A stretch of 64,000 bases of DNA from Methylocystis sp. H62 (GTDB lineage Bacteria; Pseudomonadota; Alphaproteobacteria; Rhizobiales; Beijerinckiaceae). The stretch covers positions 62,001 to 126,000 of the forward strand of contig NZ_JADNQZ010000052.1 in assembly GCF_015709515.1 (NCBI RefSeq). The letters run 5' to 3'. Positions 26,914 through 34,026 of the stretch are shown in pieces. The position numbers and the translations under genes are program-made. Within the stretch, counting starts at the first letter, position 1. Each line of letters opens with the position of its first letter. Below the pieces are notes generated by a model, which worked only from the letters and a program-made list of their open reading frames with translations, was not told the origin of the DNA and did no database searches.

Positions 26914-28104
26914 ATGGCGCTCAAATCCACTCATATTGTTTTCGTGCATGATTTCTTCGGCTGGGGGCCTCAAGAGTTCGGACTTCCCTATTGGGGCGAC
27001 GCGCTCGATCAGATTGGCGAACCTTTCGCGGTCCATGAAGCGAAGGTGGGAGCGGTCAGCTCGTTCCATGATCGCGCCTGCGAGCTTTTCGCTCAGATTG
27101 CCGGCGGACGTGTGGACTATGGCGCCCGGCATAGCGATGAGGCATGCCACGCCCGCTATTCGCGGGAATATGCAGACCCGTTTGCGCCCGAATGGTCGGC
27201 GGAGAACCCGGTGATCCTCGTCGGCCATGGCGCAGGCGCCCAGACCGCCATGCAGTTGCAGGCGCTGCTCGCCAGCGATTTCTGGGGGCAAGGGACAAAC
27301 GCCGGCTGGGTGGAAGGCGTGATCAGCGTCGCCGGCGCCATCAACGGCTCGTTGCTTCCCTATGGCTTTGGATGCGACCGGGTAAATGGCCGGCTTAACC
27401 GCAAACCAAGCCGGCTTATCGCGGAGTCGTTCAACTTTCTTGGGATGGCCGCCGGCGTGCCGAGCGCCATGCGCAGGCCCTTCGATCTCCATCTCGACCA
27501 ATGGACCGACGGCGAAGTTGACTCGAAAACGGCGATGGCGCGTCTGGACGCCGGCGCCTTCGTCGCGGGCGAGGACAATCTCGCCTTCGACATGACGCTG
27601 CAGGGCTGCCGCAACGCCAACGCGCGGTTCAGATCGCACCCGGACACCTATTATCTGTCGCTGGTGACCAACGCCACGCATGTTCGGGCTTCCGGCTTTT
27701 TCAGCAAAACCTGGCGGCCCGACCCGACGATCCATCCCGTTCTCTGGCAGCCGGCGCTCTACCAGGCGCGCGAGGCCAACTTCGCCAAGGCGCCGATCGT
27801 CGGTTGGGGCGGCGGCGACCTTTCGCTGCCGCAGTGGCGGCCCAACGACGGCGCGGTGAGCGTCATCTCGCAGAGATATCCCTTTACGGCGCGGGAAGAG
27901 CCCGTGGGAGGCGAAGGCGTCTTTAAACGCCAAAGGCTCAAGCCGGGGCGCTGGTATTACGAGTATCTTGACAAGGCCATTGGCCAGCGGTTCGACCATT
28001 TCGACGCTGTCGTCGGCGCGCAGCTCAAACCATGGGTGCCCGGACTGCGCGATGCGCATCGGGAGATCTATCTGAGGCTCGGCGAAACCTTGCGCAGCCT
28101 GTAG
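26914..28104 (+). CDS. Family I.5-type lipase homologue lacking the nucleophilic serine
   Basis: The 396-residue protein aligns by eye with Bacillus/Geobacillus family I.5 lipases: IVFVHDFFGWG (9-18), VSSFHDRACELFAQIAGGRVDYG, FDLHLDQW, TYYLSL and FDHFDAVVG. The lipases' zinc ligands are matched by Asp53, His73, His79 and Asp195. Asp312 (NDG) and His362 (DHFD) match the catalytic acid and histidine. The nucleophile elbow, AHSQG in the lipases, reads GHGAG (104-108), with Gly106 in place of serine and no serine nearby. It may be a pseudoenzyme or use another chemistry. No signal peptide is seen. It follows the tyrosinase by 41 bases on the same strand, and I infer co-transcription. Confidence 0.82.
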   Translation: MALKSTHIVFVHDFFGWGPQEFGLPYWGDALDQIGEPFAVHEAKVGAVSSFHDRACELFAQIAGGRVDYGARHSDEACHARYSREYADPFAPEWSAENPVILVGHGAGAQTAMQLQALLASDFWGQGTNAGWVEGVISVAGAINGSLLPYGFGCDRVNGRLNRKPSRLIAESFNFLGMAAGVPSAMRRPFDLHLDQWTDGEVDSKTAMARLDAGAFVAGEDNLAFDMTLQGCRNANARFRSHPDTYYLSLVTNATHVRASGFFSKTWRPDPTIHPVLWQPALYQAREANFAKAPIVGWGGGDLSLPQWRPNDGAVSVISQRYPFTAREEPVGGEGVFKRQRLKPGRWYYEYLDKAIGQRFDHFDAVVGAQLKPWVPGLRDAHREIYLRLGETLRSL

Positions 28105-28121
28105 CCTTATCTGAAGAGCGG

Positions 28122-28811
28122 CTAATGCATGCCGCCAAAACCTTGTGATCGCAGCGCGTCCATGACGCCGTTGAAGATCAGCGACACGCCCATCGCCGAG
28201 ACGAAAAAGCCGACGATCCGGGTCGCGGCGTCGATTCCCAGCGGCCCGAGCGTTGTGGTCAACCGCGTCGCGAAGGCGAGGCACGCGTAAGTGACGCCCA
28301 CGGCGAGAAAGATCGCGACGAGAATGACTCCGAACGCCAGCGCCTCATGGGACGAGTGCTCAACGGTGGCCATCATCCCGAGCACGGTGGCGATCGGGCC
28401 GGGGCCGATCATGAGCGGCATCGCGAGCGGCATGAAGGCGATATTGCCCGTCGATCTGGCGAACGCCGGCGTTCCGTCGCCGTCCGACGAGGGCAAAAAA
28501 AGCTCAAAGCCGATCTTCATCAGCACGATCCCGCCGGCGATGCGCACCATGCTGAGCGAGACGCCGAAGATTTTTAAGATCACCGCGCCAAAGAACAAGA
28601 AGAAGAGGATCAGCAGCAGCGCATAGAGACAGGACATGAAGGCCACGCGACCGCGCTCCTGGTTGCTTTTCTCGCGCAGGAGCAAAAGGAAGACCGGGAG
28701 CACCTCAAAAGGATTGATGACCGCCAGCAGCGTCGTGAACGTCGAGAAAAAGAGCGTCAACTCGGTTCTGAAAGCTCCGGCGCCGATGTCCGAGACGAGA
28801 CTACTGTTCAT
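28122..28811 (-). CDS. MarC family integral membrane protein
   Basis: The 229-residue protein has about six hydrophobic helices. The MarC-family features are present: TLLAVINPFEVLPVFLLLL near the N-terminus, IAGGIVLMKIGFELF in the middle and AMPLMIGPGPIATVLGM. MarC proteins are inner-membrane proteins of unknown substrate; the old link to antibiotic resistance is weak. It converges on the lipase-like gene, with 17 bases between the stops. Confidence 0.9.
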   Translation of the reverse strand: MNSSLVSDIGAGAFRTELTLFFSTFTTLLAVINPFEVLPVFLLLLREKSNQERGRVAFMSCLYALLLILFFLFFGAVILKIFGVSLSMVRIAGGIVLMKIGFELFLPSSDGDGTPAFARSTGNIAFMPLAMPLMIGPGPIATVLGMMATVEHSSHEALAFGVILVAIFLAVGVTYACLAFATRLTTTLGPLGIDAATRIVGFFVSAMGVSLIFNGVMDALRSQGFGGMH

Positions 28812-29000
28812 AAGGCCTTCTCATTGGCGTTGCGCTGCGCGAACATGCGTCGCGGGTGCTGCGGCGTGGCGGCGCGACCTTATTGCGGCGGGCGCCGCCG
28901 CTCAAGCGCCGCACTGGAGGATCACGCCAATTTCGAAGCAGCGCTTGGAGCTGAGTTTCGAAGCTTCGCTTGGACTTGTGTCCGACGATGGAATTGACCC

Positions 29001-29885
29001 ATGACCGACGCGATTCAGCTCACCCATTCCTCCGGCGACGGCGCGGAGATCCTGGCTTTCGGCGCGGAGCTTTCGAGCTGGCGCGCGCAGGGGGTCGACA
29101 TGATCTGGGCGAAGAACCCTAAGGTCTGGGACCAGACCGCGCCCGTGCTGTTTCCTGTCGTCGGCTGGACGCGCGACGGCCGCATGCGCGTCGACGGCGA
29201 GACCTATCCGCTTGCGCTCCATGGCTTCGCCTGGAAAAAGCGCTTCGACGTCGCCGAGCAGCGCGACGACTATTTGCGCCTCGCGCTCGTCGACGACGCC
29301 GAGACCCGCGCGCTGTATCCCTTCGCCTTTCGGTTCGAAGTGGAGTTCCAGCTTCGCGCCGGGGCGCTCGAAAATAATCTCATCGTCACAAACGCCGACT
29401 CGCGGCCCCTGCCCTACGCCTGCGGCTTGCATCCCGCCTTTCGCTGGCCGCTCGCCGGTTCTTCCTCAACGCATGCGATTATATTCGAGAAGGCCGAGCG
29501 CGCCGAAGTTCCCATCATCGGACCCGGCGGGCTTTTCTCGAAACCCGTCCGCAAAACGCCGCTTGTCGGCCGGCGACTGCCGCTCGAACCAGAAATGTTC
29601 ACGCGCGACGCACTGTGCTTTCTCAATCTTGCGAGCCACAGCCTCGTTTTCGACAATGGCGAAGGCGCGCGTCTTTCGGTCACGCTCGACGATTTCCCCC
29701 ATGTCGGATTTTGGACGCTGCCGCCTGCTCCTTATCTGTGCATTGAGCCATGGACAGGCCATGGCGATCCGGACGACTTTTACGGCGATCTCTATGAAAA
29801 GCCCTCGATGCGAATTCTGGCGCCGGGCGCGCAGGCGCGGCATGGCGCGATTTTCGCCTTTGAGCGGGAGCCGCCGGTCGGCTAG
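29001..29885 (+). CDS. Aldose 1-epimerase family protein (LacX-like)
   Basis: The 294-residue protein has the galactose-mutarotase-like fold pattern: an early segment MIWAKNPKVWDQTAPVLFPV, the catalytic-region histidines in LALHGFAW and ACGLHPAFRWPL, and a late acidic segment CIEPWTGHGDPDDFY. Such proteins interconvert sugar anomers or bind sugar phosphates in the cytoplasm; the substrate cannot be told from sequence. It is followed by the cysteine synthase gene 30 bases later and may be co-transcribed with it. Confidence 0.9.
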   Translation: MTDAIQLTHSSGDGAEILAFGAELSSWRAQGVDMIWAKNPKVWDQTAPVLFPVVGWTRDGRMRVDGETYPLALHGFAWKKRFDVAEQRDDYLRLALVDDAETRALYPFAFRFEVEFQLRAGALENNLIVTNADSRPLPYACGLHPAFRWPLAGSSSTHAIIFEKAERAEVPIIGPGGLFSKPVRKTPLVGRRLPLEPEMFTRDALCFLNLASHSLVFDNGEGARLSVTLDDFPHVGFWTLPPAPYLCIEPWTGHGDPDDFYGDLYEKPSMRILAPGAQARHGAIFAFEREPPVG

Positions 29886-29915
29886 GAACGAACCGCCACT
29901 CGCCAGGAATCATCA

Positions 29916-30947
29916 ATGACCGTCGCCTCCAGCGTCATCGAAGCCATCGGGCGCACGCCGCTCATTGAATTGCACGGCGCCTCGAAGGCGACCGGTTGCC
30001 GCATTCTCGGCAAGGCCGAATTCATGAACCCGGGCGGGTCCGTCAAGGACCGCGCGGCGCTGTCCATCGTTGAAGACGCGCGCGCGAAAGGATTGCTGAA
30101 GCCGGGAGGAACGATCGTCGAAGGCACCGCCGGCAACACCGGCATCGGGCTCGCGCTCGTCGCCAACGCGCTCGGCTTTCGCACGGTGATCGTAATTCCC
30201 GAGACTCAGAGTCAGGAAAAAAAGGACATGCTGCGCCTGCAAGGCGCGCAGCTCGTGGAAGTGCCGGCGGTTCCCTACGCCAATCCCAATAATTATGTGA
30301 AGCTTTCCGGCCGCCTTGCTGAGCGCCTCGCCAGGGAAGAGCCGAACGGCGCCGTCTGGGCGAACCAGTTCGACAATGTCGCCAACCGCGTCGCCCATCT
30401 CACCACCACCGGGCCCGAGATTTACGAAGCGCTGGAGGGAGGGGTGGACGCCTTCATTTGCGCCTGCGGCACCGGCGGCACGCTGGCCGGCGTCGGCATG
30501 GCGCTCAAGGAGAGAAATCCGGACGTGAAGATCGGGCTGGCCGATCCTTACGGGGCGGCGCTCTATTCCTATTACACGACCGGAGAGTTGAAGAGTGAGG
30601 GCTCATCCATCACGGAAGGGATCGGCCAGGGCCGGATCACCGCCAATCTTGAGGGCGCGCCGGTCGACGTCGCCTACCGCATCCCCGACGACGAGGCGCT
30701 GCGCATCGTCTTCGATCTCGCCGAGCAGGAGGGCCTGTTGCTGGGCGGCTCTTCGGGAATCAACGTCGCGGGCGCCATCAGACTGGCGCGCGATATGGGG
30801 CCCGGCAATACGATTGTGACCGTGCTGTGCGACGGCGGCGCAAGATACGCCTCAAAGCTCTTCAACGCCGACTTTCTGCGCAGCCAAAACCTGCCGACGC
30901 CGCCCTGGCTCGACGGCGCCGTCGCGATGGATCCGGGCTTCGTTTAG
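29916..30947 (+). CDS. Cysteine synthase family protein (O-acetylserine sulfhydrylase-like)
   Basis: This fold-type II PLP enzyme makes cysteine from O-acetylserine and sulfide. The 343-residue protein has the PLP lysine in NPGGSVKDRAA (about residue 44), the phosphate or substrate loop EGTAGNTGIGLA and the glycine-rich cofactor loop ACGTGGTLAGVG. It is about 20 residues longer than E. coli CysK, with a C-terminal extension (SQNLPTPPWLDGAVAMDPGFV). An inserted segment near residue 125 (VPYANPNNYVKLSGRLAE) also fits the long CysK-like group. It meets the convergent membrane-protein gene with interlocking stops. Confidence 0.93.
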   Translation: MTVASSVIEAIGRTPLIELHGASKATGCRILGKAEFMNPGGSVKDRAALSIVEDARAKGLLKPGGTIVEGTAGNTGIGLALVANALGFRTVIVIPETQSQEKKDMLRLQGAQLVEVPAVPYANPNNYVKLSGRLAERLAREEPNGAVWANQFDNVANRVAHLTTTGPEIYEALEGGVDAFICACGTGGTLAGVGMALKERNPDVKIGLADPYGAALYSYYTTGELKSEGSSITEGIGQGRITANLEGAPVDVAYRIPDDEALRIVFDLAEQEGLLLGGSSGINVAGAIRLARDMGPGNTIVTVLCDGGARYASKLFNADFLRSQNLPTPPWLDGAVAMDPGFV

Positions 30948-31531
30948 CCCTCTAAGGGCTCCGCGGGCGTGGGCGCCGACGACGCCGCGGGCGACGGAGC
31001 GGGCTCGGCGTCGCGCTGCGGAACGAAATTCTCGCGACGCACGAAGAGCACTTTTCGCAGCTCTGTCTCCCCGATCAGCTTGGCGAATTCGCGGAAGCCA
31101 AAGAACGGGATCAGCGCGGCGAAGGTGACCAGTCCAACCGACAGGAGCGTGCGCAGATTGTCGAGATCGACAGGGTCATGGTCCGCATGGGCTGGCCAAA
31201 AATGCTCCAGCAGCGTCTGTTCGACGACGTCCATGCCGATGAGCAGCAGACCGAACAGCAGCGACTTGGCCAGAATCGGCACGATCAGCGGCTTTTTGTC
31301 GAAGATTCGCCAGACCCCAAATTTATCGGCGACGAACAGCACCTTGGCGAAGGCAAGCGCCTTGGCGGCGGCGAAGCCCTGATGCTGCACGATATGCGCC
31401 TGCGACAGGACCACCGATTTGTGCACGCCGAGCACGGCGAGCAGGAACCACACATAGAGGAACACCGGAAAAAAAGCCTTGGCTTCCTCTTTCACCTTGC
31501 TCGTCAATCCCTTTTTTGTCTGCTCGCTCAT
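30944..31531 (-). CDS. Hypothetical membrane protein, four hydrophobic segments
   Basis: The 195-residue protein has hydrophobic stretches near 20-37, 55-70 (moderate), 80-102 and 127-145, with charged N- and C-termini. The C-terminal 30 residues are Pro/Ala-rich (PAPSPAASSAPTPAEPLEG). I do not recognise a family beyond an alphaproteobacterial conserved hypothetical pattern. Its stop codon shares bases with the cysteine synthase stop on the other strand (TTAG, 30944-30947). It is followed by mobA upstream on the same strand, with 44 bases between. Confidence 0.75.
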   Translation of the reverse strand: MSEQTKKGLTSKVKEEAKAFFPVFLYVWFLLAVLGVHKSVVLSQAHIVQHQGFAAAKALAFAKVLFVADKFGVWRIFDKKPLIVPILAKSLLFGLLLIGMDVVEQTLLEHFWPAHADHDPVDLDNLRTLLSVGLVTFAALIPFFGFREFAKLIGETELRKVLFVRRENFVPQRDAEPAPSPAASSAPTPAEPLEG

Positions 31532-31575
31532 GTTCCATCCTGCGCCGGTCTCTTCAGCCTTGGCTGGGCGTCAAT

Positions 31576-32190
31576 TTAGCTTCGCGGCTCTTCCTTGGCT
31601 ATCGCATCGGCGCGCGCCAGATCCTCCGGTCGGTTGACGTTGAAGAAAGGGTCGTAGGGCTCGATCGGCCAATCGACGACCACATTCGCATAACGCCCGA
31701 TGAAGGCCGACACTCGGCGCTCGTCTTCCGCAACGAGCGCGCGCCGCAAATCCTCGCGCAGCGCGACCGGCCACAGCGCCACGGCGTGATGGGTTCGCCC
31801 GTTCGAGGCGGCGACGGCGATCGCCGCGCCTGCACGCGTTCGGGCGGCTTGAAGTCGCGAGAGGAGATCGGCGGGCAGGAATGGGGTGTCGCCCGGCGCG
31901 CTCAGCACATGCGCCGCGCCTTTCCCCGCGCCATAGTCCATGCCGGCGAGAACGCCGGCGAGCGGTCCCGCGAACCCTTCAACGCTGTCGCAGATGACGG
32001 GCAGTCCGAAAGCGGAAAAGCGCGCGGGGTCGCCGTTGGCGTTGATCGCGAGACGCGCGCATTGCGGCTTCAGGCGGTCGACCACATGCTGGAGGATCGG
32101 CCGGCCGGCGATCTCGACGAGCGGCTTGTCGCCCCCGCCCATGCGCCGCGCCAACCCGCCGGCGAGGATGACGCCGATGCAGTCGTTCAT
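31576..32190 (-). CDS. mobA: Molybdenum cofactor guanylyltransferase
   Basis: MobA attaches GMP to Mo-molybdopterin to form the guanine-dinucleotide cofactor used by DMSO-reductase-family enzymes. The 204-residue protein has the nucleotide-binding motif GVILAGGLARRMGGGDKPL, then LAINANGDPARF and VLSAPGDTPFLPADLL, all diagnostic. Length is normal. Other cofactor genes are elsewhere in the window (moaE/moaD at 35727-36447, mog at 57541). It is divergent from the thioredoxin gene across 95 bases with a small palindrome. Confidence 0.94.
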   Translation of the reverse strand: MNDCIGVILAGGLARRMGGGDKPLVEIAGRPILQHVVDRLKPQCARLAINANGDPARFSAFGLPVICDSVEGFAGPLAGVLAGMDYGAGKGAAHVLSAPGDTPFLPADLLSRLQAARTRAGAAIAVAASNGRTHHAVALWPVALREDLRRALVAEDERRVSAFIGRYANVVVDWPIEPYDPFFNVNRPEDLARADAIAKEEPRS

Positions 32191-32223
32191 GCGCTGTCCG
32201 GTTTGGTTTCAAAGAGGGGGGCC

Positions 32224-32241
32224 ATTATGTTTGTTCATAAT
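32224..32241. promoter_or_regulatory. Small palindrome between divergent mobA and thioredoxin genes
   Basis: ATTATG (32224-32229) and CATAAT (32236-32241) form a perfect inverted repeat with a 6-base spacer TTTGTT. It lies in the only intergenic DNA between two divergent genes, so it could be an operator or contain -10 elements. No regulator can be named. Confidence 0.35.
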
Positions 32242-32285
32242 CCCGAGCGCCGCTCGCGCAAGGGGCAGCCTTTCGAGGGAAGTAT

Positions 32286-32684
32286 ATGATCTCGCGTCGC
32301 CGACTCGCCGTTTCCGCCTTTCTGTTCGCTTCCGCGATCCTTTATTCGGCCGCGTCCGCCGGCGCCGCGGAACAGAGTTTTACGCCACAGGCCTTCTCCG
32401 CCGCGCAAGCCGCCGGCAAGTCGATCATCGTGCATGTCTATGCGCCGTGGTGTCCGACCTGCCGCGCGCAGGAGCCGGCGGTGCAGCGCGTCGAAGCCGA
32501 CCCAAAATATGCGGACGTCGCGATGTTCCGCGTCGATTTCGACAGCCAGAAGAGCGCTCTCCGTACGCTAAAGGCCAACCGGCAAAGCACGATCATCGTC
32601 TTCAAAGGCGATAAAGAAGTCGGGCGCTCCGTCGGGGCGACCGATCCGGCCGCAATTTCGGCGCTACTCTCAAAGGCCCTGTAA
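32286..32684 (+). CDS. Periplasmic thioredoxin-like protein
   Basis: The 132-residue protein has an N-terminal signal peptide (about 1-28, MISRRRLAVSAFLF...AGAAE) and one thioredoxin domain with a CPTC redox site (Cys56, Cys59) after YAPW. The later segment RQSTIIVFKGDKEVGRSVGAT replaces the usual cis-proline loop IPT with QST, which is odd. The ccdA gene begins 4 bases after its stop, so CcdA probably supplies its electrons from the cytoplasm. Likely targets are periplasmic disulfides or cytochrome c apoproteins. Confidence 0.9.
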   Translation: MISRRRLAVSAFLFASAILYSAASAGAAEQSFTPQAFSAAQAAGKSIIVHVYAPWCPTCRAQEPAVQRVEADPKYADVAMFRVDFDSQKSALRTLKANRQSTIIVFKGDKEVGRSVGATDPAAISALLSKAL

Positions 32685-32688
32685 ATCG

Positions 32689-33420
32689 ATGGATGGCAGC
32701 GCGCTTGGCGCCTTCGGCGTCGCCTTTATCGCCGGCGTGTTGTCGATTTTATCGCCCTGCGTCCTCCCGCTTTTGCCCTTGGTGCTCGGCGCCGCGGCGG
32801 CGGAGCATCGCTACGCGCCGGCGCTTCTGGCGCTGGGCGTCGCCCTGTCCTTCGTCGCGATCGGCCTTTTCGTGGCGACGATCGGCTTCGCCGTCGGCGT
32901 CGATGGAGATTCGCTGCGGCTCGTCGCTGCGGCTTTGCTGATCGGGCTGGGCGTGATCCTGCTTGCGCCTGAGCTGCAGGCGCGCGTCGCCGCCGCCGGC
33001 GGGCCGATCAGCGACAGGTTGAGCGCGGCCTTTGGCGACGGGGCTCGCGGCGGAATGTTCGGTCAGTTTGGCGTCGGCCTTCTGCTTGGCGCCGTTTGGA
33101 GCCCTTGCGTGGGTCCGACGCTCGGCGCCGCATCGGTGCTCGCGTCGCGCGGCGAAGACCTGAGCGCCGTCGCGGCGACGATGGCCGCGTTCGGTCTCGG
33201 CGCGGCTGCGCCGCTGATGTTGCTTGGCGCCCTCTCGCGGCAGGCGATGGCGCGTTGGCGGGACCGGCTGCTGACCGTTGGAAAACAGGCGAAGCAAGCG
33301 CTCGGCGCGTCGCTCATCCTGATTGGGGCGTTGATCGTGTCAGGCTACGACAAGACGTTGGAGACGGCGCTTGTCACGGCTTCGCCAGAATGGTTGACGC
33401 AGTTAACGACGCGTTTTTAG
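32689..33420 (+). CDS. ccdA: CcdA/DsbD-type transmembrane thiol-electron transporter
   Basis: The 243-residue protein has six hydrophobic helices and two intramembrane cysteines in matching SPC motifs: LSPCVLPLLPLVLG (Cys24) and WSPCVGPTLGAAS. This is the hallmark of CcdA and the DsbD membrane domain, which carry reducing power from cytoplasmic thioredoxin across the inner membrane. It lies directly after a periplasmic thioredoxin gene and is inferred to be its partner. Confidence 0.92.
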   Translation: MDGSALGAFGVAFIAGVLSILSPCVLPLLPLVLGAAAAEHRYAPALLALGVALSFVAIGLFVATIGFAVGVDGDSLRLVAAALLIGLGVILLAPELQARVAAAGGPISDRLSAAFGDGARGGMFGQFGVGLLLGAVWSPCVGPTLGAASVLASRGEDLSAVAATMAAFGLGAAAPLMLLGALSRQAMARWRDRLLTVGKQAKQALGASLILIGALIVSGYDKTLETALVTASPEWLTQLTTRF

Positions 33421-33600
33421 CGCTTCGCCAAATCAATACGGTCGATGCTCGAGACGCTAACCTTGCCGGGGCGGCGCAAGACGCTCGATGCAAGCAAACC
33501 CAGGCAAAAGCGAACCCTGCTCTGGTATTGGCGGTTGCGCGGTCGGCGCGCCAAGTCTCGGAACGCCGCATATTCCTAAAATTTAGTTTATTTTCCATTG
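33421..33600. other. Intergenic region before sciP, first part
   Basis: This stretch after ccdA shows no gene. Base composition shifts from GC-rich to A+T-rich at about 33570, where CTAAAATTTAG (33576-33586) is a perfect palindrome. Confidence 0.4.
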
Positions 33601-33651
33601 CTTATAGAGGCTATCCGTTTAGGCAATTCTTAAAGCGACGCCTCTATAAAG
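33601..33651 (+). promoter_or_regulatory. Putative CtrA-type box within an inverted repeat upstream of sciP
   Basis: TTAG-GCAATTC-TTAA (33619-33633) matches the CtrA consensus TTAA-N7-TTAA at seven of eight positions. It is enclosed by an inverted repeat with TATAGAGG at 33603-33610 and CCTCTATA at 33641-33648. In Caulobacter sciP is activated by CtrA (established), so a CtrA site is expected here. The flanking inverted repeat is not part of the known CtrA motif. Confidence 0.5.
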
Positions 33652-33689
33652 ACGCTACAACGTGGCTGTTTGAGTAGCGAGTGAGTGAG

Positions 33690-33965
33690 ATGACCGAGAC
33701 GCACCGTCCCCGTGTCAAATATGTCATCGGCCCCGATGGCAGTCCGCTGACCATTGCGGATTTACCCCCCGCTTCGACCAAACGCTGGGTGATTCGGCGT
33801 AAGGCGGAAGTGGTGGCGGCGGTGCGCGGCGGCCTGCTCTCGCTCGACGAAGCCTGCAGTCGCTATACGCTGACGGTGGACGAATTCCTGAGCTGGCAGA
33901 TGTCGATCGACCAGCACGGTCTCGCCGGACTGCGGACCACGCGCCTTCAGCAATATCGTATGTGA
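33690..33965 (+). CDS. sciP: CtrA inhibitor SciP (DUF1153)
   Basis: SciP is a small helix-turn-helix protein that binds the master cell-cycle regulator CtrA and blocks transcription activation in G1 cells. The 91-residue protein matches the Caulobacter protein nearly end to end: VKYVIGPDGSPLTIADLPP, TKRWVIRRKAEVVAAVRGGL, CSRYTLTVDEFLSWQ and a C-terminal HGLAGLRTTRLQQYRM. A GTG at 33681 would add three residues (MSE); the ATG at 33690 gives the typical start. An intrinsic terminator follows 28 bases after the stop. Confidence 0.96.
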   Translation: MTETHRPRVKYVIGPDGSPLTIADLPPASTKRWVIRRKAEVVAAVRGGLLSLDEACSRYTLTVDEFLSWQMSIDQHGLAGLRTTRLQQYRM

Positions 33966-33992
33966 GCGCGGCGACACGCCGAGAGGTTCGAA

Positions 33993-34026
33993 ACGCCGGT
34001 CCGCGATGGCCGGCGTTTTTTATTTT
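33993..34026 (+). terminator. Intrinsic terminator after sciP
   Basis: A GC-rich stem ACGCCGG/CCGGCGT with an eight- to ten-base loop is followed by TTTTTTATTTTT. The stop codon of the convergent membrane-protein gene (34020-34022) lies inside the T-run. Confidence 0.9.

Noticed and set aside
28122-28811. MarC as a multidrug resistance determinant
   Set aside because: The family name is historical; no resistance function is supported by the sequence.
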